Positions 1 through 10,000 of a stretch of DNA of 32,935 nucleotides are shown in pieces; within the stretch, counting starts at the first letter, position 1; the number at the start of each line of letters is the position of its first letter. The notes under the pieces are model-generated. The model did not search any database. It was not told where the DNA came from and was given only the letters and a program-made list of their open reading frames with translations. Source of the stretch: Saprolegnia diclina VS20 (Eukaryota > Oomycota > Saprolegniomycetes > Saprolegniales > Saprolegniaceae); NCBI RefSeq assembly GCF_000281045.1, contig NW_008246128.1, positions 251,182 to 284,116 of the forward strand, read 5' to 3'. The position numbers were made by a program, and so were the translations under genes.

Positions 1-817
1 GCACCGACGTGACTCGGACGTCGGCCGAAGACTCGGACTCGGTCATGCGACGTGCATCACGTGTCCCAAGCATGAGTCATGGCTAACGTACAACAAATAT
101 GTCGGTGGGTGCCACGCGGTTTAAGCCATCGCAAGAAAGGACCGCTGGCTTTTATGTGATCACGGAATAATCGGCGGTACGCACAGCGACCGTCCATTGT
201 GCCACGGCTACCATGTGACATTGCGTGCATGACAGCGTCTGCATGCTGTTGAAACGAGGCAGAGGGTAGCCGAACACCGAACAACTCGATCTCAACATGC
301 TCAGTGTCTGTGGCTTATCCATAAGCTTCAATGCCCCAGGATATCCAATTCTTGTTGCTAGGAATATTTACACTGTCTTCGTGGGACGAGGCTCCCGGCA
401 TGGACGTAGGTAAACGAAAAGCCCGATATGAATAAGTAGTTTAAGTGTACAACGATTGGACGTAGCGAACATACCAAACTTGCCACACCTTGGTCTCAAT
501 ATGCGAAAGCTGGAAACCTCATCCACGACCCCGCTTCGCACCTCAAAATCTCCCAAAACAGCTCCACGGGCACGTGCCAAAGTCGAGGACGCCCGGCCCC
601 TGTATCTGTTACATAGCCGAGGTCAAATTTCGGGGGTCCTACGGGATTTTGGACGACCCCGCGGGTCAAACTGAGCCTCAGGTGGCGGTCGGGGGCCTCG
701 TGAGCCGCACCCGGTGGTTTCGGGCAGCCCACCGGGGTGACCGGCATCCTGTTGGACTGCGTGTGTACGTACACTCATGTTGGAGGACAATAAGAGTACA
801 ATGGAGATATCTAATAT
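1..817. other. gene-poor left edge
   Basis: I see no gene I can support here. The only ORFs are short and lack codon bias or a recognisable domain. Positions 711-745 hold a GC-rich segment that resembles 1923-1959 in the same orientation, and 763-774 is a perfect 12-bp palindrome (GTGTACGTACAC). Together these suggest repetitive or element-derived DNA. Confidence 0.4.
711..745 (+). repeat. diverged direct repeat, copy 1
   Basis: This GC-rich stretch aligns by eye with 1923-1959 in the same orientation at roughly three quarters identity (blocks of the form CCGGTGGTTTC..GGGTGACCGGC). Each copy is followed shortly by a palindrome: GTGTACGTACAC here and CTGTATGAATACAG at the other copy. The two copies bracket the unrecognised gene at 818-1790. 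They could be the ends of one element or two members of a dispersed repeat. Confidence 0.3.
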
Positions 818-1790
818 TCAAACGGTGTGAAAAATGGCCTTTACTTCGTCGCCGCGGAAGGAGACGTAGTCGTTGTCGCTCTTGAGCACGTGCTGGAAGA
901 TGTCCACTCGACCCCACACGCGTGGATCATGGTGGACTTGGCAGCGCTGCCGACCACTCGATGCGCCACTTGTTGTACGACTTGACGTACTCGGAGAGGA
1001 GCCGATACTGACCCTTGGCGGTTGCGGTGATGACGTTCCTCTTGAGCATGGCCGACGTCGTCGAAGTCTCCACCAGCTTGGGGGCCTTCTTGTACCATCT
1101 TCCTGCAAGCGAGTTGAACTTGGCCCCCATGTTTGCCGACCCTATATTGACGTCACGAAATGACATGGAGCACATCGCTGACCGTTCTCCTTCGCGTGTA
1201 AATTACGCAAGCAGTTGGCCGTGAACTCGAAGAGTGCAAGAACCGAAGGCACTTGAAGGGCTACGTCGTGATTGTACCGAAAGCAAGCGTTATGGGAGAA
1301 GGGTACCAGAGACGACGCTCATCGAGGGGGACTGGCTGACCTTGGAAAGACTGGTCTCGTTGGCGTCGAAACCAAATTGGACATCCGGGAGATCGCCAGC
1401 TTGAAATGCTGCTACGGCGCCGAGCAGCTCGCCGATCTGCGTCTCGTTCCCGACCGCGACTTCGGCGATACCTGGATCAACGGAGGCCGCATTGTCTATG
1501 TAATTGATTAGCGTGTTCACGTAAGAGATTTTCATACCTTGAGCTCGAGTGCGCGGAGTAACGAACTCGCCGAAAAATGTGCGGAAATCCGCGAGCGAGT
1601 CGAACTGTCGACAGAAAACTGACGTGTCGGCAGCCTTCATGCCCAGGTCCCGGTCCTTGAGGATATCAGCCATCGTGCCCGAGGCGCGGTTGACGACTTT
1701 GAGCAGCGCCGGCTCGAGCTGGTGTATGATCGGGCGGGTGTAGTCGATATCGACGCCATCGTCCAGCGGGGAGTTGGTTGCAAAAGACGT
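818..1790 (-). pseudogene. unrecognised intron-containing gene, frame-broken near its 3' end and without a clear start
   Basis: I do not recognise this protein. Three exons join in frame: about 1790-1307, 1260-1183 and 1141-818. The introns (1261-1306, 46 nt; 1142-1182, 41 nt) have GT..TAG borders and typical size. Exon 1 reads open upstream of the first ATG at 1673 until a stop near 1830, with coding-like text (for example DDGVDIDYTRPIIHQLEP), so the true start is either 1673 or in a missing upstream exon. Exon 3 continues well (MLKRNVITATAKGQYRLL) to a TGA at about 929. A neighbouring frame then carries VDIFQHVLKSDNDYVSF to a stop at 818, so one base appears lost or gained near 945. The composition is globular and there is no signal peptide or known motif. 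It could be a decayed host gene or cargo of a repeat element. Confidence 0.45.
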
Positions 1791-1922
1791 TGCTTGCTGT
1801 GATTGGTTGCTCCAAAAATGGACGCATGTGATTGGTCAGATCGGTGCCAGGCCCCGTAGACCGGCGGGTTTTCTATAAATAGGGTTGTATGGGGGGCGGG
1901 GCGGCCGAAACTGGTGGGTCAA

Positions 1923-1959
1923 CCAGTGGGTTCCGGGCGACCCCCCTCGGTGACTGGGC
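1923..1959 (+). repeat. diverged direct repeat, copy 2
   Basis: This is the partner of 711-745, with similar sequence and orientation. It is followed by an inverted repeat with a 2-nt loop (CTGTAT-GA-ATACAG, 1963-1976). Confidence 0.3.
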
Positions 1960-2000
1960 GTGCTGTATGAATACAGCCCACCACGATGGCGCTTGTTAGT

Positions 2001-2024
2001 ACAATTTGTACTCACAATTTGTAC
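2001..2024. repeat. direct repeat of ACAATTTGTAC
   Basis: The 11-mer occurs twice, separated by two bases. Function is unknown; it may be a regulatory dyad or a duplicated site. Confidence 0.4.
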
Positions 2025-2640
2025 GCAAGGCAATGATAGTCTAGAATAACGACGCGAACATTTTGGTAGGGCAGCACAAGACGCATATTCCTCAAGCCCC
2101 TTGCTGCGTCCGACGCGCTTGGGATGCAGGTCCTGCCGATGCATGGATGGCAAGCTCCTGACGCACGCGAATCAGAAATAGGTGCAATGCAATCACCCGT
2201 GCAAACGCATTATTCCATGCCAGAGCAACGCGTGCCCTGGTAATATTACACATCGCCGATGCGCACGACATATCTCGCAGTGGCACACTTGAGCAGGGTC
2301 CACGTACCGTGTATGCACATGAGTCTCGATTTGGCGAGGGCTGCCACCGCCAAAACGAGCGTTAAGGGCGGGAGCATCAAGTGGATGCGCCATACAAGGA
2401 GTGGCTCGTTTGATCTGAGGATGTGTGTGGCGGAAAAACAGACTTGGACGATGCATGCGAATCCCACTCGTGATTCCCGTTCCAGCCGTTTGAGTCCGGC
2501 ACAGAACAACAGGGCTGCATTTCCGTAAGACATGTTGGTTGTTGTTGAAGTGGGTCTTCTATTAAAATAGATACGTAAATCTACGCTAAATAAAATTGTC
2601 GGACTTTCTTCGTTGTGTAGGCGCTGGTGTTGATCTTGAT

Positions 2641-3488
2641 CTAGGCCGGCGGAGGCAGGAGCGCGATCCGCGGGACAAGGTGCTGGCGCGGAATCGTGTT
2701 GAGCGAGGAGCCGGAGAAGGCGACGGAGAGCCATCTACCCGGGATTTGAACGAGGCTGTGGTGCAAGTGCATTTGAGCGACACGCGCCGCTTTGACGGCA
2801 ATCGTCCATGGACTTTGCAGTGGGAAGTCGGTGTGAAAGACGCGATCGTTTCGGACGCGCCAGACGTTGAACCAGACGCAGGCGCGGAGCACTGGCCAAA
2901 GGTAGTGGAAAGCGGCTCGGTGCATGTTGGAGGCCGTCTTCGGCGTCGAGTAGAGGTAGCCCGAGAGTGTTGTCGGCAAGACTACACCCAAGGGGGCCGT
3001 GACCGCGTGGAGGGTGCTCCACACGTCCTTGATGAAGTCGCAGTCTACGAGACAGTGGCGGTACGTCTCGTGCTCGGGGCAAAAGAGGCACGCTTGGTCG
3101 GCCCTGTCGAGCCAGTGCAAATGAGCGCGGAGCTTGACCGCGCGAAGCATCACTTGGTAGACGAAGTCGGCGTACTTGGGCAAGATGGCGTCGGGTAGTC
3201 GGAGCTCGGCAGCGGAGGCGACGGCTGTAGGCGTCGCGTAAAAGTCACCGTCGACGTCCAAATGGCGGGTCGGGAGCTGGAAGGCTGTCCTTGGCGGGCT
3301 TCGGCCAGAGTCATCTGGGTCAACAGCTTCGTCGCGTTGCGCAGGCGAACCAGCCATGGCGGCTTGAGAGTCGGGCTCGGCAGCGGGCTACACTTGTGGG
3401 CGTCGACCGTCGTTGCAAGCCAGCCGAGCCACTGGGCGTTCGGCGTCACGTGTGGTCCGAGGGCTCGGCTGTGGCACTTGTCGTTCAC
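2641..3488 (-). pseudogene. non-LTR retrotransposon ORF2 remnant (zinc-binding C-terminal domain)
   Basis: The main open frame (3357 to the stop at 2641) carries the C-terminal end of a LINE reverse transcriptase. A zf-RVT-type motif is visible, CLFCPEHETYRHCLVDC, with a C-x2-C then H-x3-C spacing that follows the reverse-transcriptase and RNase H regions in many plant and oomycete LINEs. It is preceded by the usual helical stretch (YQVMLRAVKLRAHLHWL) and followed by tryptophan-rich text (FHYLWPVLRACVWFNVWR). The frame immediately upstream (3488-3300) is shifted and also coding-like (QWLGWLATTVDAHKC), so there is at least one frameshift. Nothing of the reverse transcriptase or endonuclease remains. 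The copy is therefore 5'-truncated and dead, as is usual for LINE insertions. No clear poly(A) tail is visible after the stop. Confidence 0.75.
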
Positions 3489-4140
3489 AGCGTGGATGAG
3501 TAAGACAAGTTGGTTCTGAACCGCGATGCTGCTAAAGGTCCTAGCAGCACTTTTGATGTGGCAAACATTGATTCACATTATTCTATAACTAACGTTAACG
3601 TTAAGACAATATGTGAAAGATGCGAGAAACATCAGTCGTCATGTGGCGTTGGTCCTAAACTGCCTCTTTACTGGGTGACAGTACGTTGTACTAATACAGC
3701 TTAAACCACGGGCGAGCCTGGCATCGCGTGGTCGCATAGTCGAGACAAGTGCCATGAGATGCAAGGGACGTCAGCCGACGCACCGAATACACGAATACAC
3801 CTCATCCTGTTTGATGCAAAGATGCAGTCCCATCGGCAGTCACCCAGCTGCCATACCCCTTGGATCTGTCATGTCGTACATCTCGTTCACCGCGACAGAC
3901 GTATCCCAGCGCATCCTTGAGTCTGCGACTAGAGTTGTACCGAGCTGTATCATGACAATCTGTTGTCAACCAGTTTTCTAGTACCGGTAGTGTGGAGTGA
4001 AGCGCGTGGCATGGCATAGCACTCGGAACATTTAGCGCAAGACACGATAGCTGGTATCCGCGACGTAGCACCCATCGAAATGCGACACGGAAAATCGCAG
4101 ATGCAACACCCCAGCGCACTAACTACAACAGGACGTATTC
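3489..4140. other. intergenic between LINE remnant and peptidase gene
   Basis: No gene is supported. A low-GC patch near 3560-3620 contains overlapping AACGTTAACGTTAA palindromes. The right end is the upstream region of the peptidase gene. Confidence 0.4.
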
Positions 4141-4142
4141 GA

Positions 4143-4157
4143 GGTTCATTTTGCAAT
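4143..4157 (+). promoter_or_regulatory. oomycete-type initiator upstream of the S28 peptidase gene
   Basis: GGTTCATTTTGCAAT ends four bases before the start codon at 4162. It matches the known oomycete core initiator (TCATTYYNCA). Its position supports 4162 as the translation start and implies a very short 5' leader. Confidence 0.6.
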
Positions 4158-4161
4158 CGCC

Positions 4162-6897
4162 ATGCTGGGTCCCAAGCTCGTCTCGGCGCTCATCGGGTTG
4201 CCGCTGCTCGTCCTCGGGCAGATCGCTCCGCCTTTTGACATGCACGCGCTCCGCGAGCGGAAGCTCGGGAACGCGTCGATTGCCAACCGGCTGGAGAACA
4301 CTGTCGTGGACCTTTGGTTTGACGAGGCCATTCTTGACCACAACGACACGAGTGCCGGCCACTGGAGCCAGCGTTACCATTACAACGACGAGTACTACGG
4401 CGGCGCGGGCTCACCCGTCTTTCTGTACATCAACGGCGAGTGGGAGGCGTCGAAGTACACGGTCTCAGACACGGGCTCCACCATGGTCGACTTGGCCATC
4501 AAGCACAAGGCGATGATCGTGGCCGTAGAACACCGGTATCAATCTTCTGCCACTTGAGTGTACCATCTCACGCCTCCATAGCTACTACGGCGATTCGGTG
4601 CCGAACGGCGACCAAAGCGAGGCATCGATGCGCAAGTACCACTCGTCGACGCAGGCGCTGGCCGATCTTGTCAGTCTCCTGTCACCTCATGTTTATGTTC
4701 ATTCTCGCATTAGGCGACGTTCCATGCCTTCTTTACGGAAAAGCACAGCCTCCAAGACGCACGCTGGATCGCGTGGGGCTACTCGTACTCCGGCATGCTC
4801 TCGTCGTGGTTCAAGCTCAAGTACCCGTCCTTGGTCGCCGGGTACATATTGCCCTTGCTCGCGTGTCGGGACGCTCACGTTGGTATTAAATGTTGTAGTG
4901 CGGTGGCATCGTCGGCGCCTGTTCAAGCCTCGTTCGACCACAAGGCGTACATGGAAGGCGTCACTCGCGGCCTCAAGTACCATGGTGGCCAGCGCTGTCT
5001 CGACAACTTTGAATCGGCCATCAATGACTTTCACGCGCTCGTCGTCGCGGGCGGCAACCCGCTTCGCACCAAGTTTGGCTCGTGCGGCGCGACGGCGACT
5101 CTCCAAGAGAAGCAAGCGATCGAGTGGGAAGTCATGAGCTACTACCACGGCATCGGACAGAATGGCCGCGACCATGGCTACTCGATCAAGGAGGTCTGTG
5201 ACTACATGGCGGACGCCACCAATGGACAGACGCCCATGGACCGCATGAGCAAGTGGAAGCTCGCCATCTACCATGGGTGCGCGCCGGGCTTTGTCTTCAA
5301 CGGCAGCAAGTGGGTCCCGGTCCGCGCTTTGCGCCAAGGTACACCTTCCACAGTCACAGTGAACGGCACAAACTTATCGTGTCTTGGTTGCATAGCCGCC
5401 AACCCCGAGTTTGGCCAGTGGACGTGGCAGACGTGCAATGAATTCGGCTTCCTCATCACGGCCAGCACGGGCGACAACACGCCATTTCGCGGCCTTGCGT
5501 ACGCGAGCCCCGAGATCGTGCACCGCTACTCGCCGTGCACGACGCGCTTCCATGTGGACGCTGCGACGATGCGCGCCAACGTCGACGCGACCAACGCCAA
5601 GTACGGCGGCTGGGACATTGATGTTGAGAACGTCATTTTCACTAATGGCGCAATCGACCCGTGGTCGGGCCTCAGTGTCACCAAGCAGCCCAAGAACCCC
5701 AAGTCGCGCTTCGTGGTCATTGAAGGCGCGACACATTGTGAAGATGCCTACCTCTCGTATGTCGACGGCCCGATGAAGGACTCAATCAAGGTGATTGGCG
5801 AGGCCGTTGCCGACTTTTTGGCGGACGCGCCACCAGCGGCCACTGCCGCGCCCACGGAAGCCCCGACTCTTGCCCCGACTCTTGCCCCGACTCTTGCCCC
5901 GACGTCTGCCCCGACGTCTGCCCCGACGCTTGCCCCGACACCCGCGCCGACGCCCAAGGTGGTGACGCCAGTGCCCACATCGGATGCCGCGTGCGGTCCC
6001 GTGGAGATGGATACTGATTACTACGGCAACGATGTGGCGGCAATTCGGCGCGCGTCTGCCGCCGACTGCTGCGCCGACTGCAAGGTGACGCCCGGTTGCA
6101 AGCTCTACGTCTGGAACCACCACGACGGTGGGACTTGTTGGTTGAAGTCGAAGAAAGGCACCCGCTCCGTGTACCCCGGCGCGGTCGCCGGCACCGTGGA
6201 TGCCTCCGTTGCTACGAAAGCGCCGGTCACGTGCCCGCCGATGGAGATGGACACGGACTACTACGGCAACGACGTGGCCGCGGTCTCGCGTGCGTCGGCG
6301 GACGACTGCTGCGCCGACTGCAAGGCGACGCCCGGTTGCAAGCTCTACGTCTGGAACCGCCACGACGGTGGGACTTGTTGGTTAAAGACCAAGAAGGGCA
6401 CTCGCACTACGTACTACGGTGCCAAGGCTGGCGTCATCGACGCACCTGCCAACGACCAGTGCCCGCCCATGGAGCACAACACCGACTACTACGGCAACGA
6501 CATTGCGTCGGTGGCCCGCAAGTCGGCCGACGACTGCTGCGCCGACTGCAAGGCGACGCCTGGCTGCAAGGTGTACGTCTGGAACCTTCACAACGGCGGC
6601 ACCTGCTGGCTGAAGTCCAAGAAGGGGACGCGGTCGACGTACCATGGGGCTATGGCCGGTGTCGTCGACGCGGCCCTGACGACCTGCGCGATCGAAGCCA
6701 ACATCGACTACTACGGCAACGATGTGGCAGCGATTCCGCGCACGTCGTCGGACGACTGCTGCGACGACTGCCATGCGACTCCCGGGTGCTCCGTGTGGGT
6801 TTGGAACATTCACAACGGCGGGACGTGCTGGCTCAAGAGCAAGAAGGGCAACCGGTCCGTGTACCATGGTGCCATCTCGGGCTCGCTCCGAGCCTAA
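4162..6897 (+). CDS. secreted serine carboxypeptidase S28 (Pro-X carboxypeptidase-like) with four PAN/apple-like modules
   Basis: Exons are 4162-4535, 4582-4669, 4714-4841, 4899-5338 and 5396-6897, giving 843 aa. Residues 1-19 form a signal peptide (LVSALIGLPLLVLG), so the enzyme should be secreted or vacuolar. The S28 fold spans about 25-485. The nucleophile is Ser178 in GYSYSG, followed by LKYPSLVAG/AVASSAPV; Asp431 lies in GAIDPW and His457 in GATHCED. This spacing matches human PRCP (179/430/455). The family removes residues after proline or trims short peptides. A Thr/Pro/Ala linker (about 492-541, TLAP repeats) leads to four Cys-rich modules of about 70 aa (5989-6204, 6229-6444, 6460-6672, 6682-6894). 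Each has DYYGND, DDCCADC, PGC, VWN and GGTCWLKSKKG signatures of PAN/apple carbohydrate- or protein-binding domains. Introns 3 and 4 (57 nt each) contain no stop and keep the frame if retained; family conservation favours splicing. Confidence 0.9.
5857..5960 (+). repeat. short tandem repeat encoding the Thr-Leu/Ser-Ala-Pro linker
   Basis: A 12-nt unit of the form CCGACTCTTGCC is iterated with small changes. It encodes an APT-L/S linker of mucin-like composition, probably O-glycosylated. It separates the peptidase from the PAN modules and is likely to vary in length between strains. Confidence 0.75.
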
Positions 6898-7051
6898 GTG
6901 CCGGCGCAGCATCTTTGCGAGACCCGCTGCACCAAAGCCGTCTGCAATACATTCAGGCATTGCCCTTTAAGAAATGTATCAATCCGTTGACATTCAATTC
7001 TGTGTTTTTGACATTCAGTTCTGTGTTTTTGCGTCGATGCAAGTCAATTTA

Positions 7052-10000
7052 CTAGGCCAAGTCGACTTCTCCATCCGAGAGCCGCAATGCCGGCTCTGCC
7101 TGCCGCGTGTACGCCTGCAGCTCCTTGGCGAGCTGGCCCAGATACGATCCATGGGCACTGGCCGCGGCGCTGGCCATTTCACGCTTGGCCGCCCAGTCGG
7201 TGACCTTGCTGCCCCCAATGTGCGACTTGTACGAGGGTGTCGCAAGCGCACCATAGTGCCTAGGACCCAAGTCATGCGGCGTGGTGTTGCATCGCCAAAG
7301 TGTACCGCTCGTCGGGCTGGCGATGGTAGTAGTAGCGGTTTTGGGCTGCCATCTCGGACGGGTGAAGCTGCTGCATGGGTGCCGAGTACGTTCTCGCGTA
7401 CGCGGGTTGCTCGTAGCTTCGATAGTCGTACTGCGGGCGGTGCACGGGGGGCACATCCGACGGCCACGCAATGTTCTCGCGGTCACGGGGGCGCAGCTTG
7501 TGCGACATGGCGGCGCCGTCCTGAAGCAACTCATCGTGAAGCCGCTCGAGTGTCGCGTCGACCGACTCGTTTGTCGACACGTCATCGTCATCGTCGTGGT
7601 CCTCGTCCACGTGGTCACACGCGCGCTCCAACGCGTGGATCTTGCTCGCGCGTTTGGCTACCCACTTCTCCGTCGCCTTGAGGTCCCGTGCGTCATTGGC
7701 CAGTTGCTCAGCGTGCTACACAGCGTCGTCATCAGTCTTGGTGTAAAAATCTGCATCTCTACAAGCTCGAGAAGCTGCCGCATCTCTGAGACCCAGCTCG
7801 GGTCTTTCGGCGATATGGACGTCTCGTGGCGCCACCAGTCTTTCTCGCACTGAAGCTTGGCCATGCGGGTTTTCAGCGCTTTCTTCTGTTTTGCAACAAA
7901 GTGCTTGGCCTTCTCAAGGAGTGCGACTTCCTTCTCAATCTTGCGCTGCCATTGAACGCGTCGGTGGCGACTTTCCGCGTTGCGTCGACGGACCTTTTGC
8001 TTGGCTGCTGGTCGTGAATGGGCCTCCCACGCCGGGTTGGGGGATCGGTACGGCGACGATGGTGCTGGTTGTTGCAGTGGTTGCGGCTTGTCGAGCACGA
8101 GCTCGGGGAGCTCGCCAGGTTGTAGATTCTGGACTTTGGAGAGCGCGTCTTCGCGGTTGAGCTGGTGGGTATCCCGAAGCCGTGCTGCCAAATGGGCTTC
8201 CTCCTGCATGTATCATCCGCAATGATGCGAAGTTGCATGCAACGATTCAGACGCACCTCGTGCAATTGCTTGGCCATGGCGTGCATCTGTACGGTTTGCT
8301 TGTCTTGGAGCTCGCGCTGGTAGGCCGCAAGTTTGTCCTACATATGTCACGTACGGTCATCTCCACAATCCCTCTGTGCTTTTACGTGGAAGCCTTTGAG
8401 AGCCCGCTGGAGCTGGAGCTCATGATCGTGTTGGCAGTGGCGCAGTGCGGCTTGGAACTCGGTTTCTTCGTGTTCGAGGCGCTGCGTGGTTTGGTGCTGA
8501 AACGCCAGCACGACCTCTTCCAGCTGCCGCTCGCAGCTCGCGCGGACGCGCGCTTTCTGCCGCGCCAAAGCGAGCTCCTCTCGATCGGAAAAGTCGCGCA
8601 GCTGGCCCATGTACTCGGAGCGCAACAGCCGCTTCTTGTGCTCGTAGTTGAGACGCTCGAGGCTCGAGAGCGACTCGAGCGCGTTCGTGTGCAGTCGCTG
8701 CGCCGCCGACCGCAGCGTCGCGTTCTCCACATGGAGGCCTTCGATTTCCAGCGCCAAGTCGCGGCAGCGCAGATCTAGCATGCTGGCTTTGCGCCGCCAC
8801 GTATCGAGCTGCGACGTGACCTCTTTGAGGTGCGTCTCGAGCTCGTTTTGGTTGACGTGGGCCATTTGCAACTTGACCGAGTGCAGCTCGTGGTTGCTCG
8901 CCGTCGTCGACGACGACATCGTCGGCGCCACCGGAGTCGACGCCGACGCGAGAAGAAACAGTTCGTCTTTCTCGGTTTGTACGGCTTTCAACCGCGCTTT
9001 GAGCGCCTCCAGATCGGTGGCGGCTTGCACCTTCTCTTGTCGTGCCTGCTCTTGAACCGAAGCAGACAAAACCTCGAGCTTTTGCCGCTGCAGCGAGATA
9101 GTCTCAAGCTCCTTGGATTTGAGCTGCAGCTCCTTGGCGCGGTCGTGCACACTCTGACGCAGCGTCTCGGTGTCGGCCTCGGCGGTCGCAACCTTGGCCA
9201 ACAGCTCTTTTTTGAGGTCGTCGAGCTCGCGTTTGTGTTGCGACGTCAGCTGATCTCGCTGCGACTCGTCGTCGTTGGAGCGTCGCTGAAGCGAGTCGGC
9301 TAGCTCTTGGCGAATCGCCTTGAGCTTTGCCTCGAGCGATGCAGTCTCAGAGCGCAACTTGGTCTCGGCAGTCTCTTTGGCGGTTGTTGTCGTAGCCAAC
9401 TCGGTCTTGAGCCGGTCAATATCGGTTTCGTAGCGTTTGAGCCGGCTCTCGAATGCACTCGCGCTGTACTGCAACTGGCGTTTCTCATCTTCAAGCGACT
9501 CGACCTAATCCGCATCAAGCACCGCATTGGTCTCACAGCCGTACATGGTGGGTTGCCTCCCGCAGCTGCGTTTCGAGCGATCGTTGCGACTCGACAAGCG
9601 ACCGCACCTTGCTCTCGACGTCGACCTTGTCTTGGCTCGTGCGCTTGTAGTTGTCATCGATCTCGTCTCGCTCTTGCTCGAGACGGCGCACCGCACCTTC
9701 GGCTTGCTGCAGTTGCTTGGCGACCTTCTCGCAGCGCTCCTGGATGGCCTGCTTCTCCGTGGTTATCGACGCCATAGATCGCTCCAGGGACTCGATGGAG
9801 GTTTTGCTCTTGCTCTCAACGTCCTGGAGCTTTTGGGTCATCAAACGGAGCTTCTCGACCGCTTGCTGCTTTTCGAGAAGTAGCGTGTCGACCTGTTCCT
9901 TCCACGCCGAGCTATTCGCCTTCTCGGACGAGCTCTTGTCGGTTGGGACGGCGGCCATCGCTTTGGCTTTGAGCGCATCGACTTCTTGCTGAAGCAATGT

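Larger units (their letters stand above)
1791..2640. other. intergenic, repeat-like, no supported gene
   Basis: No convincing gene is visible. There are two copies of GTGATTGGT (about 1799 and 1829), which read as CCAAT-type motifs on the minus strand. A TATA-like CTATAAATAG lies near 1873, the second diverged repeat copy at 1923-1959, a stem-forming CTGTATGAATACAG at 1963-1976, and a direct repeat of ACAATTTGTAC at 2001-2011 and 2014-2024. Confidence 0.4.

Noticed and set aside
5857-6894. Repeats near the peptidase 3' end as a CRISPR-like or satellite array
   Set aside because: They are coding repeats (Thr-Pro linker and PAN modules) that keep frame throughout.
6096-7055. Plus-strand ORF of 319 codons overlapping the PAN modules
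   Set aside because: It is a different frame of the same repeats, rich in Arg and Leu, with no conserved cysteines.
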